Of a DNA stretch of 64,000 bases, positions 1 to 8,972 are shown in pieces. Made by a program: the position numbers and the translations under genes. Origin of the DNA: Leptolyngbya sp. KIOST-1 (GTDB lineage: Bacteria > Cyanobacteriota > Cyanobacteriia > Phormidesmidales > Phormidesmidaceae); NCBI RefSeq assembly GCF_000763385.1, contig NZ_JQFA01000002.1:3286001-3350000 (forward strand), given 5' to 3'. The notes under the pieces are model-generated. The model was not told the origin of the DNA and did no database searches. It was given only the letters and a program-made list of their open reading frames with translations. Positions within the stretch are counted from its first letter, which is position 1. Every line of letters begins with the position of its first letter.

Positions 1-222
1 CTCGCGCCCGTTGTTGTCAAAGATGGCGTCGAAGCGTTCGCCTGCGAGCTGGGTTTTGAGATTGTCGGCATCGGTGCGATCGCCCACAATGGTTGGCACC
101 CCAGCGACCGGGGCAGGCCGGTTGCCCCGGTTAAACAGCACGACCTCGTGACCCTGCTCAATCAACAGCTTGGTAAGATAGACCCCAATAAACCGGGTGC
201 CACCCATAACCAGTACGCGCAT
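1..222 (-). CDS. NAD(P)-dependent epimerase/reductase, N-terminal part (runs off the left edge)
   Basis: Only the first 74 codons are present. The translation begins MRVLVMGGTRFIG, a Rossmann-fold glycine motif of the extended short-chain dehydrogenase / sugar epimerase family, followed by LIEQGHEVVLFNRGN, which would bind the adenosine part of NAD(P). The early sequence resembles the chloroplast CSP41-like group, but the fragment is too short to assign a substrate. Two ATGs lie six bases apart (228 and 222). The one at 222 is preferred because AGGAG lies six bases before it, while it abuts the ATG at 228. The next gene, on the other strand, begins about 250 bp away. Confidence 0.75.
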   Translation of the reverse strand, partial: MRVLVMGGTRFIGVYLTKLLIEQGHEVVLFNRGNRPAPVAGVPTIVGDRTDADNLKTQLAGERFDAIFDNNGRE

Positions 223-474
223 AGCCATCTCCTTTCTGCTAACCAGCGGCCCGCAGGAATTGCGAGCAGGCCCACTGAACTTAATGTATGTATATTAAGC
301 CGCGCTGATCCCCTCTATTCTCTTGAAGAATCAAGGGATTTGGCCGTAATTTGTCCCTAACGGCGTTAAGCAAAACGGTAGATAACCGCCCAGGCCTTAC
401 GCTACGGGGGGAAGCCGCCTAAAATGTTATGAGTTGAGCACCGGCCTCAGCACCCTACGCGAGATAGCCTCTAC

Positions 475-1617
475 ATGCGTGAGCTGGACAACGCCTATCG
501 AATTCTGGAGCTAGAGCCTGGTGCATCCCTGGAGGATATCAACCAGGCCTACAAGGATCTAGTGTTTGTCTGGCACCCCGACCGCATTCCCCAGGACAAC
601 GAGCGACTGTACCAAAAGGCCCAGGACAAAATTAAGGCGCTCAACCAGGCGCGGGACTTGCTGCGATCGCACAGTCGCAGTGGCCGCAGTAGCACCAGCT
701 CGGCCAGCCGCTACGGTACCGCCAGCAGCGGCTATCGGGCCTCTACCGCCAGCTACGGCACCAGCGACTATCGCTCGGCCTACGGCAGTGGCTACACCAG
801 CAAAGGCTACGGCAGCCCTCGCTCCCAAAGCGCCAGTGAGGATCCCGACGACGAGCCGCGATCGGCCTCCCACAATCGCTACTACCGCTACCAGCGCAGC
901 ACCTACGGCGGCAGCTACTACGGCAGCGGACAGACTAACGGCGGCACGGGACAGAGTAACGGCAGCGCCAGCACCAGCGGTACAGGCACCAGTGGATCGG
1001 CTGCTTCCAGTTCTGGTGCATCCCAGACCTATCGGCAGCGACGCGATGCAGCGGCAGGCGTAGGCGGCGATAAAGGCTCCAGTGCCAACGGCAGCTCCAG
1101 CGGCCAAAGCCAGGCCAGCGCCAACGGCAGTTCAGCGGCTGGGGGCAGCACGACTGCCAAGGGCACATCCGGCAGCAAGCCCAACGACTCCTACAACAGT
1201 TACAACGCCCACACCCGCAACGGCGCGACCAGCACCCACCGATCGCGCCAGAGCCCTGACCTCAGCGGCACCGACATGAGCGGGGCCAACCTGCGCGAAA
1301 AAGACTTTGCCGGCCGCAACCTGAGCGAGGCTAACCTGAGCGGGGCCGACCTCAGCGATGCCTTTCTGCACAAGGTTAACCTCAACCGGGCCAACCTCAG
1401 CAAGGCCAAACTGTTTCGCGCCAATCTGCTCCAGGCCGACCTCAGCCACGCCAACCTGCGCGAGGCTGACCTGATCGGCGCAGACTTCAGCGGAGCCGAC
1501 CTCAGCGGAGCCGACCTCAGCGGCGCAAAGGTGGCCGTGGGGGGCCGCACTATGGTCAAGCTCACCGGCACTATCCTCACCGGGGCGATCATGCCCGATG
1601 GCTCGATTCACGATTGA
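475..1617 (+). CDS. J-domain protein with C-terminal pentapeptide repeats
   Basis: A 380-residue protein with three parts. Residues 1-65 are a J domain with the HPD motif at about 34-36, the part that stimulates Hsp70 (DnaK) ATPase. Residues 66-255 are a low-complexity Ser/Gly/Tyr/Ala-rich linker. From about 258 to 355 come pentapeptide repeats of the A(D/N)LSG type, which fold as a right-handed quadrilateral beta-helix. It lacks the Gly/Phe region and zinc domain of true DnaJ, so it is a type III J-protein, probably recruiting DnaK to a specific target. J-domain/pentapeptide fusions are familiar in cyanobacteria; the client is unknown. The repetitive linker also creates several long antisense open frames that are not genes. 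Confidence 0.85.
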   Translation: MRELDNAYRILELEPGASLEDINQAYKDLVFVWHPDRIPQDNERLYQKAQDKIKALNQARDLLRSHSRSGRSSTSSASRYGTASSGYRASTASYGTSDYRSAYGSGYTSKGYGSPRSQSASEDPDDEPRSASHNRYYRYQRSTYGGSYYGSGQTNGGTGQSNGSASTSGTGTSGSAASSSGASQTYRQRRDAAAGVGGDKGSSANGSSSGQSQASANGSSAAGGSTTAKGTSGSKPNDSYNSYNAHTRNGATSTHRSRQSPDLSGTDMSGANLREKDFAGRNLSEANLSGADLSDAFLHKVNLNRANLSKAKLFRANLLQADLSHANLREADLIGADFSGADLSGADLSGAKVAVGGRTMVKLTGTILTGAIMPDGSIHD

Positions 1618-1741
1618 TTTGTGATGGGTTGGGATGAAGGTTCCAGGTTCCAGGTTCAAGGTGTAGGGTTCAGGGATGGGTCCGCTGCCAAAACCTTGCA
1701 CCTTAGGCCTTGCACCCTATACCTAATGCCCCCTTTCCCGA

Positions 1742-2602
1742 TCATCGTCCCAGGTAGCCAGCCACGCTTTGATTAAACGCCTCTGGTTCTACCAGGTGGG
1801 GCCAGTGATTGCCGGGTATGGTCTGCACTTGCAGATGGGGCAGGTAGGTGCGGTAGGGTTTGAGCTGCCAGGCCGTGCGGTTGAGTCCGGCCTCGGGCAG
1901 CAGTAGCAGGGTCGGTACCGTCAGCTCCGTTGTCAGCCCTGCCTGTTGCAGAATGTCGTTGAACACCCCGTTGCGGGCTGCGATCGCAAACTTACTGCCC
2001 CAGGTGCCGTCAGCTTTTTGCTCCATACCGGCTTTAAACGCTGCCGCTTGCAGCGGGCTCCAGCCCCGGTACTGCTTCAGGGTGCGGGCTACGGATTCTG
2101 CCGCTGCGTAGCTCTCAAACGGTCCCATCACCTTCAAAAAGGGCAGGGTGCGATAGAGCAAGGGGAACGTGGGCCGAAACCACCCCGGCAGCTGATTCAC
2201 AAAAAATGGATCGACCAGAATCAACCGATGAATGCGCTGAGGCTGCTGTTTGGCCCACAGCAAGGCTAGTTTGGCGGCCCAGGAATGGGCGATGACCGTC
2301 ATTGAGTCAGTGCTGCAGGCGATCGCCAGAGCCTCTAGATCGTCAACCAAGGCGAGTGCATTGTAGGCATCGGCATCGTTGGGCTTACCGCTGTCACCGT
2401 GACCCCGCAGGTCAGGGGCGAGGCAGCGATAGCGCTTGGCGACGGGTTCCGTGCCGGAATCGCTGAGGGTTGCCGCCAAGCTCTCCCACACCAGGCCATG
2501 GTCAGCCAGGCCATGGAGCAGCATGACGGGTTCGCCGTCACCCCATTGCGCGTACGACAGGGGCACCGAGGCAGTCGATAAACTGTGACGAGCAAAAGAC
2601 AT
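1742..2602 (-). CDS. Alpha/beta-fold hydrolase
   Basis: A 286-residue soluble alpha/beta hydrolase. MLLHGLADHG is the oxyanion-hole strand, LAPDLRGHGDS the conserved second motif, and VIAHSWAAKLAL the nucleophile elbow, which has Ala in place of both Gly of the usual G-x-S-x-G. The catalytic His is likely in PGNHWPHLVEP near the C-terminus. The family includes esterases, haloalkane dehalogenases and C-C hydrolases, and the substrate cannot be told from sequence. It is transcribed alone, convergent with the J-domain gene; the gap between them holds only short simple repeats. Confidence 0.8.
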   Translation of the reverse strand: MSFARHSLSTASVPLSYAQWGDGEPVMLLHGLADHGLVWESLAATLSDSGTEPVAKRYRCLAPDLRGHGDSGKPNDADAYNALALVDDLEALAIACSTDSMTVIAHSWAAKLALLWAKQQPQRIHRLILVDPFFVNQLPGWFRPTFPLLYRTLPFLKVMGPFESYAAAESVARTLKQYRGWSPLQAAAFKAGMEQKADGTWGSKFAIAARNGVFNDILQQAGLTTELTVPTLLLLPEAGLNRTAWQLKPYRTYLPHLQVQTIPGNHWPHLVEPEAFNQSVAGYLGR

Positions 2603-2694
2603 CTGGTTTCCAGCCCTGGCCTCGAAACAACTAGCGCAGTTTTAACCCCAGCCCCAGTCCGGTCAATCTACCCGCCAAACCGAGTTGCCAGACC

Positions 2695-3858
2695 CTACGC
2701 TTTGCCGGGTTCACCCTGCACTGCCTCAGGCAAAATCAGCATCGCGTCACCAAAGGAATAGAAGCGATAGTCCTGCTCAATGGCAGTCTCGTAGAGGTCC
2801 AGCAGGCGCTCTCGGCCGATTAGGGCGCTGACCAGCATCAGCAGGCTGGAGCCCGGCAGGTGAAAGTTGGTAATCAGCCCGTCGATCGCCCGGTAGCAGT
2901 AGCCGGGGTAGATAAACAGGTTGACCTTGCCCTGGTAGGGCTGTAGTTCGCCCCCCTGGGCAGCGCCCTCCAGGGCCCGCACCACCGTCGTGCCCACGGC
3001 AATCACCCGCCCGCCTCGGGCTTTGGTCGCCTGAATCTGCGCGACGGTTTCAGTCGAGACATCAATCCATTCGCCGTGCATTTTGTGGTCGCGAATGTTC
3101 TCAGTCTCCACCGGGCGAAAGGTACCGACGCCCACGTGGAGGGTAATGCGCGATCGCCCCACTCCCCTCTCTTCCAGCCGCTCAAACAGCTCCGGCGTAA
3201 AGTGCAGCCCCGCCGTGGGCGCCGCCACCGCCCCCGGGGCCTCGGCATAGACGGTCTGGTACTGCTCGGGCGCCGCCGCCGTATCGGTGATGTAGGGCGG
3301 TAGGGGGACTTCCCCCAGGCGCTCAAACAGCGCAAAGAGAGATTCTTCGCCCTGGGGCTCAAACCTCAGCAGGCGACCGCTGGTGTCAGGGTCGGTATCC
3401 AGCACCTGGGCGATCAGGTCGGGCTGGTCGGGGTTGGGGCCAAAATGGACCGTAGCCCCCGGCTTGAGGCGGCGACCGGGGCGCACCAGGGCCAGCCACC
3501 GGTTCTCCCCCTGGTCTTCAAGCAAAAATACTTCGACCTGGGCCCCGCTCGGCTTGTACCCCAGCAGTCGAGCCGGGATGACTCGGGTGTCATTGAGCAC
3601 GAGCAGATCGCCCGGCTGCAGCAGGGTGGGTAAGTCGCGAAAGTGGTGGTGGCGGTGGGTGGTGGGACCGTCTACCACCAGCAGCCGGGAGGCGTCGCGG
3701 GGGGTAACGGGGGTCTGGGCGATCTTTTCGGGCGGCAGGGTATATTGATACGCCGCCAGGGAATATTCAGGGGAGTCGGGATGGTGCTTTGCAGACGTCT
3801 CAGACGCCAGTATTTCGCGATCGCGCATGGCCGAGCCAGGTTGGGGGGAAACACCCAT
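2695..3858 (-). CDS. queA: S-adenosylmethionine:tRNA ribosyltransferase-isomerase
   Basis: QueA transfers and isomerises the ribosyl part of S-adenosylmethionine onto 7-aminomethyl-7-deazaguanine in tRNA, making epoxyqueuosine. The 387-residue product has the family signatures [39 protein letters not shown] and [15 protein letters not shown], and covers the full length. The start is uncertain: the first ATG (3858) gives about 25 residues more than most homologues, an in-frame ATG at 3825 is an alternative, and neither has a clear ribosome-binding site. It is a single gene divergent from the next small gene. Confidence 0.93.
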   Translation of the reverse strand: MGVSPQPGSAMRDREILASETSAKHHPDSPEYSLAAYQYTLPPEKIAQTPVTPRDASRLLVVDGPTTHRHHHFRDLPTLLQPGDLLVLNDTRVIPARLLGYKPSGAQVEVFLLEDQGENRWLALVRPGRRLKPGATVHFGPNPDQPDLIAQVLDTDPDTSGRLLRFEPQGEESLFALFERLGEVPLPPYITDTAAAPEQYQTVYAEAPGAVAAPTAGLHFTPELFERLEERGVGRSRITLHVGVGTFRPVETENIRDHKMHGEWIDVSTETVAQIQATKARGGRVIAVGTTVVRALEGAAQGGELQPYQGKVNLFIYPGYCYRAIDGLITNFHLPGSSLLMLVSALIGRERLLDLYETAIEQDYRFYSFGDAMLILPEAVQGEPGKA

Positions 3859-3940
3859 GTGGGTTAGGGGGACTTAACCCTAACCGTTCCAGGGCCAGTC
3901 CAAGACAATAAGAACTGTAGCACCTGTCTGAAGGTCCACG

Positions 3941-4330
3941 ATGGAATACACCTACTATCTTGCCAATGCCAGTTTGACCCTCCGTGTGGTCGAACATCTG
4001 CTGGGCACCCCGAGATTGCCCCTGGAGTTTATGACGGTGATTCATCAGATCGATGGATGGGTCATTCGGGTCAAAATGGATGACAATATCGGCGTCCCGG
4101 ATGCTGAGGATTTTCGCGCCTACATGAACGAGCTGGGTATCGCCTATGACCCCGGCATTCGAGTGCGGATGGCCCTCTGGGGACTGGAAACCGGACAATC
4201 CCCCATCGATGTGATGCGACGCTACCAGGTGGCGATCGTCTCCCACGGCAAGCCCGATCGCGAAGAGATCGAAGCCTTTCGCCGTCAGTTTGTGATGGGT
4301 CTGGGCTACTGTCCTGAAACGCTTGCCTAG
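3941..4330 (+). CDS. Conserved hypothetical protein, 129 aa
   Basis: A small acidic soluble protein with no signal peptide or membrane segment. I do not recognise a named domain. It begins MEYTYYLANASLTLRVVEHLL and its composition looks like a compact alpha/beta fold. Codon use and GC content match the neighbours, and a strong hairpin follows it, so I take it as a real gene. It is divergent from queA, sharing an intergenic region of about 80 bp. No function is proposed. Confidence 0.65.
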   Translation: MEYTYYLANASLTLRVVEHLLGTPRLPLEFMTVIHQIDGWVIRVKMDDNIGVPDAEDFRAYMNELGIAYDPGIRVRMALWGLETGQSPIDVMRRYQVAIVSHGKPDREEIEAFRRQFVMGLGYCPETLA

Positions 4331-4360
4331 GCTGAACAACGGGCGAAACCGTCCATTAGC

Positions 4361-4394
4361 AGCGGTCATTTCTGCCTCGGCGGAAGTGACCGCT
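4361..4394. terminator. Bidirectional hairpin between convergent genes
   Basis: The arms AGCGGTCA(T)TTC and GAA(G)TGACCGCT pair around a short loop, a stem of about 16 bp with G-T pairs. It lies between two convergent genes (ends at 4330 and 4437) and probably terminates both. Confidence 0.65.
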
Positions 4395-4436
4395 GTTCAG
4401 TCATAGCGATCGCTATATTGGTACATCGGGTAGGGG

Positions 4437-5024
4437 TTAGGGCTGCTTCGCCCACAGGGCCAGACCACCGCTGCGGCCCCGGGCGGCAAGGTATCCCTCT
4501 TCTGCGGCAAAGAACGAGAAAAACGGCAGCTTAGCGACGGAAGTAGCGGCGAAATCCCCTGCTTTGGCAGCTTTGCTGCGCAGGGGGAGGTTGAGCAAAT
4601 TCAGACGGCCGACCATGAGCTGAAGCCGCACAAAGTCAAAGGCCAGCAGGTTTTTCTTGGCCAAAAATTTGGCGGGCCCGGTAAATCGCAGCCGCACCGG
4701 GCCAACTTGAAGCTGGTTTTGAATGCTCAGCTGCTGGTCGGAGTCCTGGCTAAACGCGATGGTGGCGACGGCCAGCCCTGGCATATAAAACCCTTTGCTG
4801 GTAGACTCTCCGGCTCTGTAGGTGGGCTTGTTGGGAGCGGTAAACCGCAGCCGCCAGGTGCCCAGCAGCGCCCCGAGCGAAAGCGACTGCCGCTGCTGTT
4901 TGGCCTGTCGCTCGGCCCGTAGCAGCGCCGCAGTGATCTGCTGACCCTCCAGCCTCGCCCCCGCCGCCACAGCGGCTAGCGCTTCGGGGGTGGGTAGTGT
5001 AAGGGCGCTGTCGGTAACAGTCAT
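4437..5024 (-). CDS. PAP/fibrillin (plastid lipid-associated) domain protein
   Basis: A 195-residue protein with the features of the PAP/fibrillin family: LLGTWRLRFTAPNK near residue 55, a central beta-rich lipocalin-like stretch, and the terminal motif YLAARGRSGGLALW. In plants and cyanobacteria these proteins associate with thylakoid membranes or plastoglobules and affect lipid and quinone partitioning; this role is by family only. The ATG (5024) overlaps the ATG of a small opposite-strand frame beginning at 5023. Confidence 0.7.
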   Translation of the reverse strand: MTVTDSALTLPTPEALAAVAAGARLEGQQITAALLRAERQAKQQRQSLSLGALLGTWRLRFTAPNKPTYRAGESTSKGFYMPGLAVATIAFSQDSDQQLSIQNQLQVGPVRLRFTGPAKFLAKKNLLAFDFVRLQLMVGRLNLLNLPLRSKAAKAGDFAATSVAKLPFFSFFAAEEGYLAARGRSGGLALWAKQP

Positions 5025-5175
5025 GGCGTCTCCAGTTGCGGTTGGGCCGCTGCTACGGCTGATCGGGTGGGGGGTGAACCTGGCCTGGGCAGTGCGGTGG
5101 TTTGACTACCATTATGCCAAGGTCAAGGGATCCCAGGAGTCTGCCAAGCGCAAGAGACAGCTTAGAGGGTTTTAG
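5023..5175 (+). CDS. Possible small membrane protein, 50 aa
   Basis: This short frame starts MASPVAVGPLLRLIGWG, has one hydrophobic segment (about residues 6-22) and a basic, hydrophilic tail (QESAKRKRQLRGF). Its ATG overlaps the ATG of the divergent PAP/fibrillin gene by two bases, so the two cannot have ordinary separate upstream regions. Frame and hydrophobicity suggest a real micro-protein, but there is no homology I can cite and no strong ribosome-binding site, so it is tentative. Confidence 0.35.
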   Translation: MASPVAVGPLLRLIGWGVNLAWAVRWFDYHYAKVKGSQESAKRKRQLRGF

Positions 5176-5231
5176 GTGCAGGGTCTCGGGTTCACGACCG
5201 ACTTTGAACCGTACACCTCAACCCCTGCACC
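5175..5231. repeat. Inverted repeat, terminator-like
   Basis: The perfect arms GGTGCAGGG (5175-5183) and CCCTGCACC (5223-5231) enclose an inner imperfect pairing (GGGTTC / GAACC). The element resembles the GGTTC/GGTGTAGGG-rich spacer at 1620-1700 and is probably an intergenic repeat of this genome. Confidence 0.5.
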
Positions 5232-5345
5232 CAATTGATTGGAAACCCAGTAGGGCTGAAGCACTCGACTCTGGGCCGCTCAGGCTTTCCCTGGGCGCTG
5301 GCCTAACTCTGGCATAATAGGAGCCTGTCTATTCACGGTGCCGCT

Positions 5346-6251
5346 ATGGCTACCACGCCGCGATCGCCCCTGCTGCGCGCCTTTCGCCGTCAATCTGCAA
5401 CCCGATCTGCCGCCAGCGTGTCGGTGGTGCTGATGTGGGTAGGGCTGGCCATTACCCTGGCGTTTGTGCTGATTGCCCTGCTGACGCCGCTGCTGCAGAG
5501 CTGGGGCTGGCTGCTCAACCCCACCACGGCCCTGCAAAACCCAATTCACCAGCCCCCCGGCGGCGACCACTGGTTTGGTACCACCCGCCAAGGCTACGAT
5601 GTGTTTTCCCGCACCCTGTTTGGCACCCGCGCCGCCTGGCAGGTGGTGCTGCTGGCCACTCTGCTCAGCGTGGCGATCGGGGTGCCCCTGGGCATGGTCA
5701 GCGGCTACCTGGGCGGCTGGCTCGATCGCGCCCTGCTGTTTTTTATGGACACGATCTACACCCTGCCGGGGCTGCTGCTGTCGGTCACCCTGGCCTTTGT
5801 GGTGGGGCGGGGGGTGGTGAATGCGGCGATCGCCCTCAGCATTGCCTACATTCCTCAGTACTACCGGGTGGTGCGCAACCACACCGTCAGCGTCAAGACC
5901 GAGCTGTTTGTCGAAGCGGCCCAGGCCATGGGGGCCGACCCCTGGACGGTGCTGACCCGCTACCTGTTTCTCAACGTCATTCAAAGCGTGCCGGTACTGT
6001 TTACCCTCAACGCCGCCGACGCCATTCTGGTGCTGGGGGGGCTGGGCTTTTTGGGGCTGGGCCTGCCCGAGCAGGTACCCGAGTGGGGGGCCGACATTCG
6101 CCAGGCCCTCGACGCGTTGCCCACGGGTATCTGGTGGACCGCGCTGTTTCCGGGCCTGGCTCTGACGCTGATGGTGACGGGGCTGTCCCTGGTCGGGGAA
6201 GGCCTAAACGAATTGATGAACCCGCTCCAGCGCCGCGAAAACTGGCGCTAG
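5346..6251 (+). CDS. ABC transporter permease, DppC/OppC type
   Basis: A 301-residue inner-membrane permease of the peptide/nickel family. After a basic N-terminus it has a first membrane segment (about 25-50), a long periplasmic loop, and further segments in the BPD_transp_1 domain. The coupling-helix motif EAAQAMGADPWTVL is intact. No cognate permease, ATPase or binding protein is adjacent, so its partners must be encoded elsewhere, as is common for this family in cyanobacteria. The substrate is unknown. A CATAAT element about 30 bp before the ATG may be its -10. Confidence 0.88.
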   Translation: MATTPRSPLLRAFRRQSATRSAASVSVVLMWVGLAITLAFVLIALLTPLLQSWGWLLNPTTALQNPIHQPPGGDHWFGTTRQGYDVFSRTLFGTRAAWQVVLLATLLSVAIGVPLGMVSGYLGGWLDRALLFFMDTIYTLPGLLLSVTLAFVVGRGVVNAAIALSIAYIPQYYRVVRNHTVSVKTELFVEAAQAMGADPWTVLTRYLFLNVIQSVPVLFTLNAADAILVLGGLGFLGLGLPEQVPEWGADIRQALDALPTGIWWTALFPGLALTLMVTGLSLVGEGLNELMNPLQRRENWR

Positions 6252-7166
6252 CTACCCACCCACACTTCCCCTCACCCTCAGCGCTGTCGCGGAGTACAGC
6301 AGCAGCGCCGCCCAGATACAGCCAAAGGTGACGACGTGGATCCAGGTAAACGGTTCGCCGTACACAAACACCCCCAGCAGCAGCGACAGGGAGGGAGCCA
6401 GGTATTGAAAAAATCCCAGGGTGGCAAGTTTGAGCTGTTTGGCCGCCTTGTTGAACCACAGCAGGGGCATGGAGGTGACCACCCCGGCCCCGATAAACAG
6501 CAGCATCGTCACCCCACTGCTGCCAAAGTGGCCCTGCCCGGTGGCGGTCAGCCTGCCGATAAACACCAGCGCCATCGGGGTGATTAGCAGCGTTTCCATG
6601 GCCAGCCCCGCCAGGGGAGGCACCGCCACCACCTTGCGCAACAGCCCATAAAAGGCAAAAGAGACGGCCAGGGCCAGGGCAATCCAGGGCACGGTACCCA
6701 GCTGCCAGACAAAGTAGCCCACCCCCACCACCGCCAGGGCTACAGCCACCAGCTGCCCCCGGAGCAGGCGCTCTTTGAGAAATACAAACCCCAGCAGCAC
6801 CGTCACCAGGGGATTGATGTAGTAGCCCAGGCTGGCTTCGACCACGCGATCGCTATTCACCCCATAGATGTACAGTCCCCAGTTGAAGCTCAGCAGGCTG
6901 GCGGTGGTCAGCAGCACCAGCACTTGGCGGGGGGACTTCAGCAGTACTCGCAGATCGCCCCATCGCCGCTGCACCAGCAGAATGCCCCCCAAGAACACGG
7001 CGGACCAGATCATGCGGTGGCAGAGCACTTCGACGGCGGGGGTGGCGCCAAAAAACTTCCAGTAGATGGGCAATAGCCCCCAGCTGCCGTAGGCCAGGAG
7101 GGCGTAGAGGGAGCCTAGGCTGGCGTCGCTGGGCTGGCTTGAGGTGGCAGAGCGAGGTAGGGTCAA
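6252..7166 (-). CDS. rarD: RarD-type EamA transporter
   Basis: A 304-residue protein with about ten hydrophobic helices in two EamA repeats. The N-terminal LLAYGSWGLLPIYWKFF and CHRMIWSAVFL motifs are characteristic of RarD, with LIFIGAGVVTSMPLLWFN in the second half. RarD members are drug/metabolite-superfamily permeases, named after a chloramphenicol-sensitive phenotype, with unproven substrates. The stop lies one base after the stop of the convergent permease gene, leaving no room for a terminator. Confidence 0.88.
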   Translation of the reverse strand: MTLPRSATSSQPSDASLGSLYALLAYGSWGLLPIYWKFFGATPAVEVLCHRMIWSAVFLGGILLVQRRWGDLRVLLKSPRQVLVLLTTASLLSFNWGLYIYGVNSDRVVEASLGYYINPLVTVLLGFVFLKERLLRGQLVAVALAVVGVGYFVWQLGTVPWIALALAVSFAFYGLLRKVVAVPPLAGLAMETLLITPMALVFIGRLTATGQGHFGSSGVTMLLFIGAGVVTSMPLLWFNKAAKQLKLATLGFFQYLAPSLSLLLGVFVYGEPFTWIHVVTFGCIWAALLLYSATALRVRGSVGG

Positions 7167-7307
7167 GGCGGTGACTTCGGTGCAGGCCCATAGTCAATGG
7201 ATAGACGCATTCTAGCGGTCTTGGCAATGAGCCGCTATTGGCGGCGGCGATCGCGCCTATCGACGGCATCTATTGACAAAAGGCCTGTTGATAAAAGGCC
7301 TGTCAGG

Positions 7308-8888
7308 CTAGCGGTCGGGGCGGCTGGGATAGATCGGCAGCCGCACCACGATCGCCGTTCCCTCCTCGGGCTGGCTGCGGGCCACCACCGTTCCCCCGCA
7401 GGAAAGCAGCAGCTGCTGCACAATCGACAGCCCCAGCCCGGCCCCCTCGGTTTCATTGGGGGGCAGGTTGCGACCCCGGTAAAAGTGCTCAAAGATGTGG
7501 GGGAGATCGCTGGCCGAAATGCCGATACCCGTGTCGCGCACCTCCAGCTCGGCGAATTTTGAGGTGCTGCGGGCTGTTACCCACACCCGACCACCGCTGG
7601 GGGTGTACTTGAGGCTATTGTTGAGCAGGTGAATTACGATCTGCCGCAGCCAGCTGTCGGGAAACTGAACCGCCCGAACCTGCGTGGGAATGGTGTAGGC
7701 CAGCAGGATGCCCTTTTCGGCCGCCAGGGGCTGGTAGGTGCTGACCACGGGCGGCACAGTTTCTGCCAGGGAAAGCGGGTCGAGCTGGGTTTGTCCCACG
7801 CTGGTTTCCATTTGCAGCAGGTTGAGCACACCGCTGATCAGCGCACTCTGGCGATCGCACTCGTGGCTGATCATCTCCATGTACCGCTGGCGCTGGGGGG
7901 CTTTCAGGTGCGGCGAGTCGAGCAGGGTGAGGGCGGTTTTGATGGTGGTCAGGGGCGTGCGCAACTCCTGACCCACGGTGTTGAGAAAGTCATCCTTGAG
8001 GCGCAGCGTGTTGAGCAGCACCTCGTTTTGGCTGGACAGGCTGGACATGCCCAGGGCCTGACGGCGATAGGTCGAGGCCGACTGGCGCAGATGCTCCTGA
8101 CGCTTGAGCTGCCAGTTCAGCCAGCGATCGACCAGAGTCAGGTAGGTCGGGGTGAGGGTCTGCCCTGCTGGCATTTCTGACCCCTGCTGCGTCAACCAGT
8201 CCAAATCCGGGTTGGCGCTGGCGGCCATGGTTTGACCGACCTGATGGCAAATGGCGTTGACAACAGTGGCGACCAGATCGGGGTTAATCGAGCAGCACAC
8301 CGACAGGTACGATGGCCGGGTCGCCATCGCTTCGTCTGGCGGGGAGGTTTCGTCCTCCTCATCGGTATCGGCGTCCGCCTGAACGGTATAGGACAGGCGA
8401 GGGTCGGTGCCCTGGGCTTTGGCAGACGCGGGCTGCAGCCGATGGGCCACCACCATAGCCGCAAAGGTCTCGGACTGCACCACAACAAAGTAATCGCCGC
8501 GCCAGGTCCGCCCAGGGCTGAGGGGGACAATTACGTTTGTCTCGCCCAGGGGTACCGACAGGGGATTGGTGTCTGGGCGCAGGAACCAGTACACCTGATA
8601 CGGTGTCGGCAGCCCCTGGCTGTAGCGCAGCACATCTTCACTCCAGGACTCGCCAGCAGGCAGTTTGACCAGTAAATTTGCCTGAATATTCTGGGCTTCG
8701 AGAAATTCTACGGTCGATTGCAGAATTGTGCGAAACCCCTTGGGTTTTACCTGTACGTAGTCTGGGGTTGCCGCACTCAGCTGAAGCAGCCGGTGTAGCG
8801 ACACCTCTTGCTCTTGGTAAGACTGCATGGTGCTCCAACGGGCCTGGGCCAGACTAGAACTGACCAAAGCATAGATCAGCGCTAGCAC
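7308..8888 (-). CDS. DICT-domain sensor histidine kinase without the phospho-acceptor His
   Basis: A 526-residue protein. The N-terminal region (about 25-150) resembles the DICT sensory domain. The dimerisation helix (about 300-360) contains NTVGQELRTPLT where kinases have S-H-E-L-R-T-P-L, so the phospho-acceptor His is Gln. The C-terminal ATPase is intact: LLNNSLKYTPSGG (N box), DTGIGIS (G1), FEHFYRG (F box) and GAGLGLSIVQQLL (G2). By sequence it could bind ATP but not autophosphorylate at the usual site. The predicted start is GTG (8888); an ATG at 8828 is the likelier start since nothing before it is DICT-like. No response regulator is adjacent. Confidence 0.85.
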   Translation of the reverse strand: MLALIYALVSSSLAQARWSTMQSYQEQEVSLHRLLQLSAATPDYVQVKPKGFRTILQSTVEFLEAQNIQANLLVKLPAGESWSEDVLRYSQGLPTPYQVYWFLRPDTNPLSVPLGETNVIVPLSPGRTWRGDYFVVVQSETFAAMVVAHRLQPASAKAQGTDPRLSYTVQADADTDEEDETSPPDEAMATRPSYLSVCCSINPDLVATVVNAICHQVGQTMAASANPDLDWLTQQGSEMPAGQTLTPTYLTLVDRWLNWQLKRQEHLRQSASTYRRQALGMSSLSSQNEVLLNTLRLKDDFLNTVGQELRTPLTTIKTALTLLDSPHLKAPQRQRYMEMISHECDRQSALISGVLNLLQMETSVGQTQLDPLSLAETVPPVVSTYQPLAAEKGILLAYTIPTQVRAVQFPDSWLRQIVIHLLNNSLKYTPSGGRVWVTARSTSKFAELEVRDTGIGISASDLPHIFEHFYRGRNLPPNETEGAGLGLSIVQQLLLSCGGTVVARSQPEEGTAIVVRLPIYPSRPDR

Positions 8889-8915
8889 CTTTTAGAGTAT
8901 CTTTAACCGCTCAAA

Positions 8916-8957
8916 ATGACGGCGAGAATGTTGCGTGTTTTCACAAAACGCCGTCAT
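8916..8957. terminator. Hairpin between murE and the sensor kinase gene
   Basis: The perfect arms ATGACGGCG (8916-8924) and CGCCGTCAT (8949-8957), extended by A/T pairs, enclose a 24-nt loop. The hairpin lies just after the murE stop in the direction of murE transcription and before the kinase gene. It may end murE transcription or attenuate read-through; there is no clear T-tract. Confidence 0.5.
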
Positions 8958-8972
8958 TTGCCGACAGAAAAG

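Noticed and set aside
148-360. Plus-strand 70-codon frame at the left edge
   Set aside because: It begins antisense to the epimerase gene and has no ribosome-binding site or domain.
559-1107. Ala/Val-rich antisense frame within the J-domain gene
   Set aside because: Produced by the repetitive Ser/Gly linker codons.
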